DNA of 64,000 nt from Pseudomonas azadiae (GTDB lineage Bacteria; Pseudomonadota; Gammaproteobacteria; Pseudomonadales; Pseudomonadaceae), in assembly GCF_019145355.1 (NCBI RefSeq), contig NZ_JAHSTY010000002.1, forward strand, positions 682,001-746,000, read 5' to 3'. Each line of letters opens with the position of its first letter. Within the stretch, counting starts at the first letter, position 1. Positions 9,113 to 17,310 of this stretch are shown piece after piece. A program made the translations under genes and the position numbers. The notes beneath the pieces were generated by a model. That model was not told where the DNA came from. It did not search any database and saw nothing but the letters and a program-made list of their open reading frames with translations.

Positions 9113-10936
9113 TCAGGGTTGCCAGGTCGTCTTCTGCCCGCTGAGCTTGCGGTCCAGAAACGTCGCCGCGCTGATCAACGCCAAGTGGCTCAACGCCTGG
9201 GGCGTGTTGCCCAGGTGGCGGGCCTGGCTGTCGAACTCTTCGGCATACAACCCCAGCGGGTTGGCATAGCGCAGCAGCTGTTCGAACTCCAGGTGAGCCT
9301 TCTCCACTTGCCCGGCGCGGGCCAGGCATTCGACGTACCAGAACGAACAGGCCGCAAATGCGCCTTCGGTGCCTTGCAGGCCATCGATCTGGCCCTCGTT
9401 GCGGTAGCGATAGACCATGCCGTCGCGCACCAGGTTTTTCTGGATGGCTTGCAAGGTCGACAGCCAGCGGGGGTCGGTCGCCGCGACGAAACGCACCAAC
9501 GGCATCAGCAGCATCGAGCCGTCGAGCGCCGTGCTGCCGATGTACTGGACGAAATGCCCACGCTCTTCGTTCCAGAAGTTGCTCCAGATGTCGGCGTAGA
9601 TCGCCTGGCGGGTCTGGTCCCAGCGCGCGAACGGCGCCGGCAGCGAGCGTTTGGACGCCAAGCGGATGGCGCGGTCCAGCGCGACCCAGCACATCAGGCG
9701 CGAATGCAAAAAATGGTGCTGCTCGCCGCGCATTTCCCAGATGCCCACATCCTGGGTATTCCAGATTTCACAGACCTGATCGACGACTTCCACGGTGTGT
9801 TTCCAACCCTCGTGGGAGATCGCTTCGCCGTACTTGTTGACCAGGTACACCGCGTCCATCAGCTCGCCGTAGATGTCCAACTGGACCTGGTCGTATGCTT
9901 CGTTGCCGATGCGCACGGGCCGGGCGCCGCCGTGGCCCTTGAAATGGTCAAGCTCGGTTTCAGGCAGCTCCTGGCGACCGTCGATGCCGTACAGGATATT
10001 GATCCGGGTCGGCTGGGCGCAGCAGTCGCTCACGCGCCCCCTGAGCCAGCGCATGTAGCTGTTGGCTTCTTCGACAAAACCCAGGCGCATGAAGGCGTAG
10101 ACGGTGAACGAGGCGTCGCGGATCCAGGTGTAGCGGTAATCCCAGTTGCGTTCGCCGCCGGGCGCCTCGGGCAGGCCGAAGGTGGCGGCGGCGATGATCG
10201 CGCCGTGTTTGCGCGACGTCAGCAGTTTCAGCGCCAGGGCCGACCGGTTGACCATTTCGCGCCAACGCCCACGGTAGTTCGATTGCGCGATCCAGCCGCG
10301 CCAGAACTTCACGGTGTGCGCCAGCGCCAGGTCGGTACAGCCGCTGTCCACGCGTTGATCGTCCTGGCCGCCCAGGACGAACTCGGCACTTTCTTCCTCG
10401 TCCAGTGCAAAGCTCGCCACGGCAGCGCCATCCTTGACCTGCAACGGGTGGCTGCCAGAGAGGCGCAGGCCAGGTTGGCCTTCGGCACTGAAGCACACCG
10501 TGCCGTTGTCGAGGCTGGCCCGGGTAGGCGCGCGTGCATAGTCGTGCCGCACCGCGCAGCGCAGATGAAACCGGGCCTTGCCGCTGACGACCCGCACCCT
10601 GCGGATCAACAGCGGCAAGTCATCGATTTCTTCACTGACGGCCAGCAAGTCAGTGATCTCCACCACGGCTTCGTCGCTCAGCCAGCGGGTTTGCAGCACA
10701 TTGGTGTCCGGCAGGTAGATCTGCTCGCGGCGCGCGTTGGGCAAGTCAGGGGTGAGTTGGAAAATGCCGGCCTCGGGGGTGTCCAGCAACGAACAGAAGA
10801 TCGACGGGCTGTCGAATTCAGGCCAGCAGAAAAAGTCGATGCTGCCCTTATCATTGACCAGTGCGGCACTGCGCATGTCGCCGATAATGCCGTGGGCGTC
10901 GATGGCACTTTGTGGTTCGTTTTTCAAATCAACCAT
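9113..10936 (-). CDS. glycoside hydrolase family 15 (glucoamylase/trehalase-like)
   Basis: Cytoplasmic alpha-glucosidase-type enzyme of about 607 aa, without signal peptide. An N-terminal beta-sandwich (residues 1 to about 220, beginning IGDMRSAALVNDKGSIDFFCWPEFDSPSIF) precedes the alpha/alpha-barrel. Barrel landmarks are NWDYRYTWIRDASFTVYAFMRLGF, GIWEMRGEQHHFLHSRLMCWVALDRA with an acidic catalytic-site candidate, and TEGAFAACSFWYVECLARAG. Members hydrolyse alpha-linked glucose oligosaccharides or trehalose. It overlaps by 8 nt the upstream gene for a glucose-1-dehydrogenase-like SDR, so freed glucose may be oxidised by the partner. An upstream in-frame GTG at 10942 is an alternative start. 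Confidence 0.9.
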   Translation of the reverse strand: MVDLKNEPQSAIDAHGIIGDMRSAALVNDKGSIDFFCWPEFDSPSIFCSLLDTPEAGIFQLTPDLPNARREQIYLPDTNVLQTRWLSDEAVVEITDLLAVSEEIDDLPLLIRRVRVVSGKARFHLRCAVRHDYARAPTRASLDNGTVCFSAEGQPGLRLSGSHPLQVKDGAAVASFALDEEESAEFVLGGQDDQRVDSGCTDLALAHTVKFWRGWIAQSNYRGRWREMVNRSALALKLLTSRKHGAIIAAATFGLPEAPGGERNWDYRYTWIRDASFTVYAFMRLGFVEEANSYMRWLRGRVSDCCAQPTRINILYGIDGRQELPETELDHFKGHGGARPVRIGNEAYDQVQLDIYGELMDAVYLVNKYGEAISHEGWKHTVEVVDQVCEIWNTQDVGIWEMRGEQHHFLHSRLMCWVALDRAIRLASKRSLPAPFARWDQTRQAIYADIWSNFWNEERGHFVQYIGSTALDGSMLLMPLVRFVAATDPRWLSTLQAIQKNLVRDGMVYRYRNEGQIDGLQGTEGAFAACSFWYVECLARAGQVEKAHLEFEQLLRYANPLGLYAEEFDSQARHLGNTPQALSHLALISAATFLDRKLSGQKTTWQP

Positions 10937-11729
10937 TGCCACGAAACTCCGGGTAAAGGCTCATGCCGCCGTCAATGAACAGCGTGCTGCCCACCACATA
11001 ATCGGACGCATCGCTGGCCAGCCATACCACGGCGTTGGCCACGTCCTCCACATCGCCCACGCGTCCGTAGGGAATCAGCTTGAGCAGTTCCTGCTCCGCC
11101 GCCCCTTCGGTGGCCGCGCGATTGATCGCGGTGCGTATCGCTCCTGGCGCAATGCCGTTGATGCGGATGCGTTGTTCGCTGACTTCCTGGGCGAGGGTGC
11201 GCATCAGCATCTCCACGCCGCCTTTGGACGCCGCGTAATTGGCATGCCCGGCCCAGGGGATCAACTGGTGCACCGAACTCATGTGAATGATTTTGCCTGC
11301 CGCCCGCGATACGCCTTCGCGCACGCCTTGGCGATTAAAGATGCGCACAGCTTCGCGGGCACACAGGAACTGGCCGGTGAGGTTGACGCCGATCACCTTA
11401 TTCCAGTCGTCCAGGCTCATGTCGACCAGGTTGGCGTCCTTTTGCAGGCCTGAGTTGGCCACCAGGATGTCCAGGTGGCCGAACGCATCCAGGGCCTGTG
11501 CAAACATCCGCTGCACATCAGCTTCCTGGGATACATCGGCGCCGATGGCAATTGCCCGGCCGCCGCTGGCATTGATCTGCGCAGCGAGGGCCTCGGCGGG
11601 TTCCGCCTTGGCGTTGTAGTTCAGCACCACCGCCGCGCCGGCCTGCGCCAGGGCCTTGGCCGCGCCGGCACCGATTCCGGAACTGGCGCCCGTCACCAGC
11701 GCCACTTGTTGCTCCAACGAGATATGCAT
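10929..11729 (-). CDS. short-chain dehydrogenase, glucose 1-dehydrogenase-like
   Basis: NAD(P)-dependent oxidoreductase, 266 aa. Cofactor motif TGASSGIGAGAAKAL, structural NSG (normally NAG), catalytic Ser in IIHMSSVHQL, and YAASK with the catalytic Tyr and Lys; the C-terminus has VVGSTLFIDGGMSLYPEF. The pattern resembles Bacillus-type glucose 1-dehydrogenases, a family with broad sugar and steroid specificity. It is translationally coupled to the GH15 gene downstream. NSG in place of NAG is a tolerated variant. Confidence 0.86.
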   Translation of the reverse strand: MHISLEQQVALVTGASSGIGAGAAKALAQAGAAVVLNYNAKAEPAEALAAQINASGGRAIAIGADVSQEADVQRMFAQALDAFGHLDILVANSGLQKDANLVDMSLDDWNKVIGVNLTGQFLCAREAVRIFNRQGVREGVSRAAGKIIHMSSVHQLIPWAGHANYAASKGGVEMLMRTLAQEVSEQRIRINGIAPGAIRTAINRAATEGAAEQELLKLIPYGRVGDVEDVANAVVWLASDASDYVVGSTLFIDGGMSLYPEFRGNG

Positions 11730-12040
11730 TGCTCACCCAGCCTTAAATCCGTGAGTTCAAGTAGCTGACTGACGGCGCGCCAGGGAAGTTCAGCCGTGTG
11801 AAATCAGCGACTACAACCATGGTGGAAAATGGAATAACAGAACTATAAAAAAATAACCATAAGATACTAAAAAACCGCTCAAAAGCGTTTGACAGGCTTT
11901 TTCGCCCCGTGTCTTATAGGCACACCTCAACCCGCTCCGTTGGTAGTTCGGAAGTCATCGCGGGGCCACTATCCGAGATATGTATGTGCCTCTCTGCCGA
12001 TATAAGGGAAGTGCCCGCTCAGGTAAAAGCAACTGCCAGT
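11730..12040. other. AT-rich divergent intergenic region with a predicted sigma70 promoter
   Basis: The region separates the leftward SDR/GH15 operon from the rightward biosynthetic operon. It is visibly richer in A/T than the flanks, notably 11820-11880. TTGACA at 11889-11894, then 17 bp, then TCTTAT at 11912-11917 make a plausible sigma70 promoter for the rightward operon. A small CGCT-loop-AGCG hairpin at 11873-11888 abuts the -35 box. In-frame start candidates for the first gene run from GTG 11909 to ATG 12041, so the region may encode a longer N-terminus. Confidence 0.5.
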
Positions 12041-12682
12041 ATGGGCGTGCCTAAGTTAGTCATCTTTGATTGCGACGGCGTCTTGGTACAAAGTGAAGAG
12101 ATCACCTTGTCTGTGTTGATCGCCATGCTTAATACACAGGGCAATACCGTTCTGGATGCGACACGGTTTATCGAACATTTCCGTGGGCGAAAAATGGCTG
12201 AGTGTTTACGCGAGGCTGAGCAACTTTTAAATGTTTGCCTGGGTACTGACTTTGAACAGCGCTTTCGCGAGCAGGCATTAGTCGCGCTGACGCTCCAGTT
12301 AAAAGCCACTGATGGGATTATTGAAGTTTTGCATAGGCTGACAGTGCCCTATTGCGTCGCCTCCAGTGCACCGCGCGAAAAGATAGAACATTGCTTGCGC
12401 CTGGTCGGGCTGTTCTCTTATTTCGAAGGGCGAATATTCAGTTGTTATGAGCTGGGTCGTTGGAAACCTGATCCCTTAGTGTTTCTGATAGCGTGTGAGC
12501 AATACAACATTGAAGTGAGTGAAGCGCTGGTGATTGAGGACAGTGTTGCGGGTATTCAGGCTGCTGTTGCCGCCAAGATCCCTGTGCTGGGCCTGGGGCC
12601 ACCGCATCGGCATCCGCAGTTGGCCGCCGCCGGCGCACTGCCGATTACCGATATACGTCAAATGCTGGCCATTTTTAATTGA
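12041..12682 (+). CDS. HAD-superfamily phosphatase (beta-phosphoglucomutase/phosphatase type)
   Basis: Soluble phosphohydrolase of about 213 aa, HAD subfamily IA. Motif I is VIFDCDGVLVQSE, with the Asp nucleophile and the +2 Asp; motif II is YCVASSAPREKIEH; motif III Lys is in LGRWKPDP; motif IV is ALVIEDSVAGIQAAVAA. An alpha-helical cap lies between residues 15 and 85. It is the first gene of the eight-gene operon and probably removes phosphate from a sugar phosphate intermediate. The start is uncertain: ATG 12041 begins a family-like N-terminus but lacks a close Shine-Dalgarno sequence, and the frame is open back to GTG 11909. Base composition is more A/T-rich than neighbouring genes, suggesting acquisition. 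Confidence 0.85.
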   Translation: MGVPKLVIFDCDGVLVQSEEITLSVLIAMLNTQGNTVLDATRFIEHFRGRKMAECLREAEQLLNVCLGTDFEQRFREQALVALTLQLKATDGIIEVLHRLTVPYCVASSAPREKIEHCLRLVGLFSYFEGRIFSCYELGRWKPDPLVFLIACEQYNIEVSEALVIEDSVAGIQAAVAAKIPVLGLGPPHRHPQLAAAGALPITDIRQMLAIFN

Positions 12683-12707
12683 TTTAATGACTCAAGGAAG
12701 AGGCGCC

Positions 12708-13931
12708 GTGAAGACACCTGGATACATAGAGCGACTTAAGCGCAGCGATCCGGATTCGCAAGTGTGGTGGGATTCATCGCCAACGGTGTACTTGCCTTAC
12801 AAACACCATCTGTTGGAAAAGTATCCGGCCGCGGCTTGTTATATAGACGCGTTGATGCCGGATGATTTCTGCGCGCCGCAGGGCTTATGCAGCGTGACCA
12901 CCAATCCTCGGTTGGTGACGGCCGTCATCCTCGAAAAGCGCGAGTACTGGTCATCGCGTTTCAACCTGGCCAGCCTGTCTCCCAGTGAGTTGCGCAAGCA
13001 GTTGTACAACGAAGTCATCCTCGAAGGGGCTGCGACGCTCAAGTCGCGGTGGGTTCAATCAGCCCAGGCGCAAGGCTGGATCTCTGCCCAGGTCGACCCG
13101 GGGGACGTGCGCTGCACCGAGCGTATGACCGTCAGGGGCCTGGAACTGCAGCGCCTGGCGCCAAACGTGATGGTCAAGGTGCCGGGCAGCCTGGAGGGGT
13201 TGGCGACCGTCGAACATCTGGTGGCCCAGGGTGGTTCGGTGAATATCACCTTCTGCTTTACCGTCGCGCAGTTCCAGGCCGGCATCCAGGCCATAAAGCG
13301 TGGCATGGCAGCCGCGCGCAGCAAGGGTATCGACACCCAGCGCTGCCAATACGTGATCACCTTCATGATCGGGCGTTTCGCCTGCCAACCCGAGTTCGCG
13401 CTGCAGGCTGCGGAGCGTGGCCTGGCCTTGAGCGCCGACGAACTGCGCTGGGCCGAACTGATGGTCTATCAGCAGATCCAGGCTCTGGTGGCGGCTTCGC
13501 ACGTGCCGGTCAACACCCTGCTTTCCAGCATAAAAGTCGATGTGGACGAACGAGGCAACAAGCGCTGCTGGCACTTGGAAAAGACTGGGCACACGGCGAC
13601 TTACTACACCCTGACGCCGGATGTGGTGGAATTTCTGGTCGAGCGCGAAAGCCACGGCAAGCCGGTGATGCCTGCGCTGCAGGCCGAAAAACCGCCGGTC
13701 GCGACCTTCGCGAAGCTGATCCGCATCCCGTATTTCTACGAAGCCTACGTTGCCGACGGCATCGAGCCGTATGACTTCGGCAACCACGAAGCCTTTATCA
13801 ACGCGTGCAATGAAGCCAACAGCGCGCACCGGCGCCTGGCGGACTACTGCGTGCGGCTGTGCCCGGTGACGACACCCTTCAAGCGCGCGCTCAACGCATT
13901 GCTCGCCGCCGAATTCGGGGTGATCGCATGA
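12708..13931 (+). CDS. transaldolase-family aldolase with an FSA-like active site
   Basis: About 407 aa, a Schiff-base class I aldolase fold. Family elements: Asp47 in ACYIDAL, TTNP at residues 64-67, and the Schiff-base Lys157 in NVMVKVPGSLEGLATVEHL. In E. coli transaldolase the catalytic Glu96 lies in STEVD; here the aligned stretch is SAQVD with Gln128. Gln at this place is characteristic of fructose-6-phosphate aldolase (FSA, Gln59), so free-ketone aldol addition is more likely than transaldol transfer. That is inference. The protein is longer than FSA (220) and E. coli TalB (317), with extra N- and C-terminal parts. GTG 12708 is chosen because AAGGAAGAGG lies 4 nt upstream. It overlaps the sulfotransferase gene by ATGA. 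Confidence 0.82.
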   Translation: MKTPGYIERLKRSDPDSQVWWDSSPTVYLPYKHHLLEKYPAAACYIDALMPDDFCAPQGLCSVTTNPRLVTAVILEKREYWSSRFNLASLSPSELRKQLYNEVILEGAATLKSRWVQSAQAQGWISAQVDPGDVRCTERMTVRGLELQRLAPNVMVKVPGSLEGLATVEHLVAQGGSVNITFCFTVAQFQAGIQAIKRGMAAARSKGIDTQRCQYVITFMIGRFACQPEFALQAAERGLALSADELRWAELMVYQQIQALVAASHVPVNTLLSSIKVDVDERGNKRCWHLEKTGHTATYYTLTPDVVEFLVERESHGKPVMPALQAEKPPVATFAKLIRIPYFYEAYVADGIEPYDFGNHEAFINACNEANSAHRRLADYCVRLCPVTTPFKRALNALLAAEFGVIA

Positions 13932-14656
13932 ACCGGATGATCGGGTTGTGGGCCCACCCACGTTCGCGTTCCACCGTGCTGGAGCGTGTGTTCATCGAGC
14001 GCGGGGATTTTGAGGTGTTCCACGAGCCGTTTGCGCACATGGCATTTTCCAAGGATTCGGCGATTCCTTCGGATGAGTGGGATCACAGTTTGCCCACGAC
14101 TTATCAGGGCATCAAAGAACATCTGCTGACGGCGCGGGAGCATTCAAACGTCTTTCACAAAGACATGTGTTACCACTGTTTGGATGATTTAAAAGTGGAT
14201 ACGGGCTTTCTTGCGCAACAGGATAATATTTTTCTTATTCGCGAGCCTGCCGGCAGTATTATTTCCCATCATCGGGTGCACCCCGATATGCCGTTACACG
14301 CGATCGGGCATAAAGCCTTGTATGACATATTTTGTGTGGTCACCAAACTCACTGGCAAAGTGCCTTATGTGATTAACGCCGATGATCTGGCCGCAGCGCC
14401 GGAACGAGTAATACGTAAACTCTGCGATCACTTGAGTATTGAGTTTCTTCCACAGGCCATGACGTGGAAACGTGAATGTCCAGCGCAATGGAAAACCTGG
14501 CGCAGTTGGCATGTGGACGCGGAAAACAGCGAACGAATTGTTGCGCCACCTGAGCGGCCCATCGACACCACGCTGTTAGAACGACATCCCAAGTTAAAAG
14601 CAATGTACGAATACCACCGGACTTTCTACGCGCGCATGAATGAATTCTGTCAATAA
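13928..14656 (+). CDS. sulfotransferase-like P-loop protein
   Basis: About 242 aa, probably a cytosolic PAPS-dependent sulfotransferase. The 5-phosphosulfate loop is at the very N-terminus (GLWAHPRSRSTVLERVF) and the 3-phosphate-binding strand is NIFLIREPAGSIISHHR, with Arg and Ser in place. HEPFAHMAFSKD follows as in the small bacterial sulfotransferase-like family. The co-operonic APS kinase would supply PAPS, which strongly supports true sulfation. The acceptor is unknown. It starts inside the stop of the aldolase gene (ATGA). The A/T-rich codon use of this gene resembles the HAD gene and differs from the aldolase between them. Confidence 0.78.
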   Translation: MNRMIGLWAHPRSRSTVLERVFIERGDFEVFHEPFAHMAFSKDSAIPSDEWDHSLPTTYQGIKEHLLTAREHSNVFHKDMCYHCLDDLKVDTGFLAQQDNIFLIREPAGSIISHHRVHPDMPLHAIGHKALYDIFCVVTKLTGKVPYVINADDLAAAPERVIRKLCDHLSIEFLPQAMTWKRECPAQWKTWRSWHVDAENSERIVAPPERPIDTTLLERHPKLKAMYEYHRTFYARMNEFCQ

Positions 14657-14666
14657 GGACTGTTGC

Positions 14667-15392
14667 ATGAAGAAGCTGATTATCACCGGGGCGGCCAACG
14701 GCATTGGTCGAGCGACCGTCGAAAGGGCGATTCAACAAGGCTACTTTGTTATCGGTGCCGACAAGGATGTCGAGGGGCTTGAAACGTTGCAACGTCTCCA
14801 TGGCGCTGATGTATTCGAGGCACAGAGTGCAGACTTTTCGGAGATGACCACTATCAAGGGTTTTATTACCTCACTGTATGAACGCCATGCCACTATTTAC
14901 GGTTTGGTCAATAACGCCGGTATTTACCACGGCAAAAGTGTCTATGCCTATAACGATGAACAAATAGACGAGATTCTCAACGTCAACCTCAAGGCGCTGG
15001 TTTACCTGTCCAAGGACTTCGCCGAGCGGGAGATGCAGCACGAAGCGCCGCGCAGCATCGTCAATATCGCTTCGGTGGCCGGCGAAGTGGGCAGTTGCGA
15101 TGCCCTCTACGGTGCGACCAAGGCGGCGGTGATCGGCCTGACCAAGGCCAACGCCTGGAACTTCGCGCCGTTCGTGCGGGTGAACGCGGTGTCCCCGGCG
15201 CTGATCCATGAAACCGCGATCTACGGCACCATCCCCGACTACCGGCGCGCCGAATACGCACGCCAGGAAGTCCTCAAGGACCCGATCCTGCCCAGCGCCG
15301 TGGCCGAGGTCATTTTGCTGCTGGTGGGCGACGCGCTGCGTCACCTCACCGGCAAGGTGATTCCGGTCGACAACGGAGCCTACCCGCGATGA
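14667..15392 (+). CDS. short-chain dehydrogenase/reductase of the biosynthetic operon
   Basis: NAD(P)-dependent oxidoreductase, about 241 aa. The cofactor site is IITGAANGIGRATVERA, followed by VNNAGIY, the catalytic Ser in IVNIASVAGEVGS, and YGATK with Tyr and Lys. The C-terminus carries LTGKVIPVDNGAYPR, the usual substrate-loop end. ATG 14667 has AAGGA 7 nt upstream and lies 11 nt after the sulfotransferase stop. It overlaps the next gene by ATGA. The substrate is presumably a polyol or ketose made by the aldolase, which is inference from context only. Confidence 0.88.
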   Translation: MKKLIITGAANGIGRATVERAIQQGYFVIGADKDVEGLETLQRLHGADVFEAQSADFSEMTTIKGFITSLYERHATIYGLVNNAGIYHGKSVYAYNDEQIDEILNVNLKALVYLSKDFAEREMQHEAPRSIVNIASVAGEVGSCDALYGATKAAVIGLTKANAWNFAPFVRVNAVSPALIHETAIYGTIPDYRRAEYARQEVLKDPILPSAVAEVILLLVGDALRHLTGKVIPVDNGAYPR

Positions 15393-16525
15393 GCCCGTCG
15401 ATGCGCAAGAAAAAATTGCTGCTGGTGGGGGCCGGCAACCTGTGCCTGCAGATCCTTAAGATTCTCGGGCCGAAAAACGCTTTTGACTTCGTGGTGCTGG
15501 GTCGTGATGAAGAAACCACGATCCGGCTGTGCAACCTGGTAGCGCTGTCGTGTGCGCAACTGGGGCAGTTCATTGCGATTAAGCCGGTGATCGCCGACCT
15601 GACCGATATCGCCAAGGTGGCGCAGCGGCTGCGTGAAGAGGCGCCGGATATCCTGGTGAACTGCGCGTCGCTGCAGTCATGGCGAGTGATCACCGGGTTG
15701 CCCAAGCTGTCGTTCGAAAAGCTCGACCAGGCGCAGTTGGGCCCCTGGCTGCCGATGCACCTGACGTTGACGCATTGCCTGATGCAAGCGGTAAAGGCCT
15801 CCGGCATCACCAGCAAAACCGTCAACGCGGCGTTCCCCGATGCGGTCAATCCGATCCTGGGGCGCCTCGGCCTGGCGCCGGATATCGGCGTGGGCAATGT
15901 GGCCAACCTGATTCCTGCGGTGCGGTTTTCCATTGCGCGGTTGCTCGAATGTGCGCCCGCCGATGTGCAAGTGCAGCTTTACGCCCAGCATTATTTCAGC
16001 CACTACGTGCCGCGCGGTGGGCTGCCGCCGCGGGCCAGCTACCGCTTGTTATACGAGGTGCGCGGCCAGCAGACGGCGCCCCGACCGCCGGACGCGGCGA
16101 TTTTCGCTACGGTCAAATCCGAGTTCCGCCGCCTGGGCGGGGTGGACGGGCAGTTTCTCACCGCGTGCTCCGCCGTCACGGTAATCGAAGGGCTGTTTTC
16201 ACCGACGCCGGTGCTGGTGCATGCGCCAGGCCCTCTCGGGCTTCCGGGCGGGTATCCGGTGTGGCTGCACGACGGGCGCATCCAGGTGCAGTTCTCCGAG
16301 GCCTGCCCGCAGGACGAGGCGGTGCGCATCAACACCGTCTGCCAGAGCCAGGACGGCATCGACGCGATCCACTGTGACGGCTCCGTTACCTACAACCCGC
16401 AATGCATGGCCGTCATGCAGTCGATGCTGGGGTATTCCAAGAACACCATGGCTGTCGAGCAAGCCGCCGAGTTTGCCCGCGAGCTGGCGAGCAAGTACCG
16501 CTCTTTCAAGAATTCAACCTGGTAG
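15389..16525 (+). CDS. saccharopine-dehydrogenase-like NAD(P)-binding oxidoreductase
   Basis: 378 aa. It has a clear N-terminal Rossmann motif (KLLLVGAGNLCLQILKIL) followed by DFVVLGRDEETTIRLCNL, where an Arg after the second strand would favour NADPH, and by DILVNCASLQSW, typical of the saccharopine dehydrogenase/homospermidine synthase group. The remainder has no motif I can name; a G/P-rich loop lies near HAPGPLGLPGGYPVWLHDG. Members of this group join or split amine and carbonyl partners by reductive amination, so it could attach an amino acid or amine to a sugar-derived ketone. That is inference. It overlaps the SDR gene upstream by 4 nt. Confidence 0.65.
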   Translation: MSPSMRKKKLLLVGAGNLCLQILKILGPKNAFDFVVLGRDEETTIRLCNLVALSCAQLGQFIAIKPVIADLTDIAKVAQRLREEAPDILVNCASLQSWRVITGLPKLSFEKLDQAQLGPWLPMHLTLTHCLMQAVKASGITSKTVNAAFPDAVNPILGRLGLAPDIGVGNVANLIPAVRFSIARLLECAPADVQVQLYAQHYFSHYVPRGGLPPRASYRLLYEVRGQQTAPRPPDAAIFATVKSEFRRLGGVDGQFLTACSAVTVIEGLFSPTPVLVHAPGPLGLPGGYPVWLHDGRIQVQFSEACPQDEAVRINTVCQSQDGIDAIHCDGSVTYNPQCMAVMQSMLGYSKNTMAVEQAAEFARELASKYRSFKNSTW

Positions 16526-16532
16526 GTGTGTG

Positions 16533-17303
16533 ATGAATCAGATGTTTGGGCGCAAGCACAGCGAAGTCGCCAGCTATACCACGCAATATACGGCGGACTT
16601 TGTCGAGCGTTGGGATGAGTTGATCGACTGGGAAAAACGCAAGGCAGGGGAGAGCGGCTTTTTTGAAAACCTGCTGCGCAAGCACGGCGTGCGCTCGGTC
16701 ATCGATGTATCCACGGGCAGCGGTTTTCATGCGGTGCAGCTAAAGGAAGCGGGCTTTGATGTGGTCGCCACCGACGGCAGCAGCACGATGTTGACCAAGG
16801 CCCGGGCGAATTTTCGCAAATATGGTTTGGACATCGAGTCCCATTTCCGCGACTGGCGTTCACTGGACGCCGAGGAGCTTGGCCAATTTGACGCCGTGGT
16901 GTGCCTGGGCAGTTCGCTGTGCCATGTGTTTGAAGCCCACGAGCGCTTGAAGGTGTTGGCAAAATTCAGGGCATTGCTCAAGCCGGGTGGCTTGCTGGTG
17001 GTGGATCAACGTAATTTCCTGGCGATTCGCGCGGGCAACTTCAAGGCCAGCGGTCACTATTATTACTGCGGTACGAACGCATCCGTCAGCTTGGGGCAGG
17101 TCGATGAGCAGGTGTGTGAGTTCATTTATCGCTTTGACAATGAGGAACAGTACACGCTGAAAGTCTACCCGTTATTGCCGGGCGAATTGGCTACTGAAAT
17201 GCTCGCTTGCGGGTTTCGCGCCCACGAGAGCTACGGTGATTTCCAGAGCGTCTACGACATGATGCACTGCGACTTTGTCATTCATACCGCGCTTGCCGAA
17301 TGA
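16533..17303 (+). CDS. SAM-dependent N-methyltransferase, glycine/sarcosine methyltransferase-like
   Basis: About 256 aa class I methyltransferase. SAM motif I is VIDVSTGSGFHAVQL, then VVATDGSSTMLTKA and FDAVVCLGSSLCHVF. The flanks are what mark the subfamily: FVERWDELIDWEKRKAGESGFF at the start, VVDQRNFLAIRAGNF and GHYYYCG in the middle and ESYGDFQSVY near the end all echo bacterial glycine/sarcosine N-methyltransferases (the betaine pathway). No dimethylglycine methyltransferase adjoins it, so betaine synthesis is unlikely; methylation of an amine on the pathway product fits better. ATG 16533 lies 7 nt after the preceding stop; a longer open frame runs back into the preceding gene and is rejected. 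Confidence 0.8.
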   Translation: MNQMFGRKHSEVASYTTQYTADFVERWDELIDWEKRKAGESGFFENLLRKHGVRSVIDVSTGSGFHAVQLKEAGFDVVATDGSSTMLTKARANFRKYGLDIESHFRDWRSLDAEELGQFDAVVCLGSSLCHVFEAHERLKVLAKFRALLKPGGLLVVDQRNFLAIRAGNFKASGHYYYCGTNASVSLGQVDEQVCEFIYRFDNEEQYTLKVYPLLPGELATEMLACGFRAHESYGDFQSVYDMMHCDFVIHTALAE

Positions 17304-17310
17304 GACGCCG

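Noticed and set aside
8882..10978. 698-codon open frame on the + strand opposite the GH15 gene
   Set aside because: Antisense shadow; no domain, no Shine-Dalgarno sequence, and the GH15 protein on the other strand is complete.
11873..11888. CGCT/AGCG hairpin with adjacent A-run as a terminator
   Set aside because: The stem is only 4 bp plus weak A-T extension, and no transcript obviously ends there; it more likely belongs to the promoter region.
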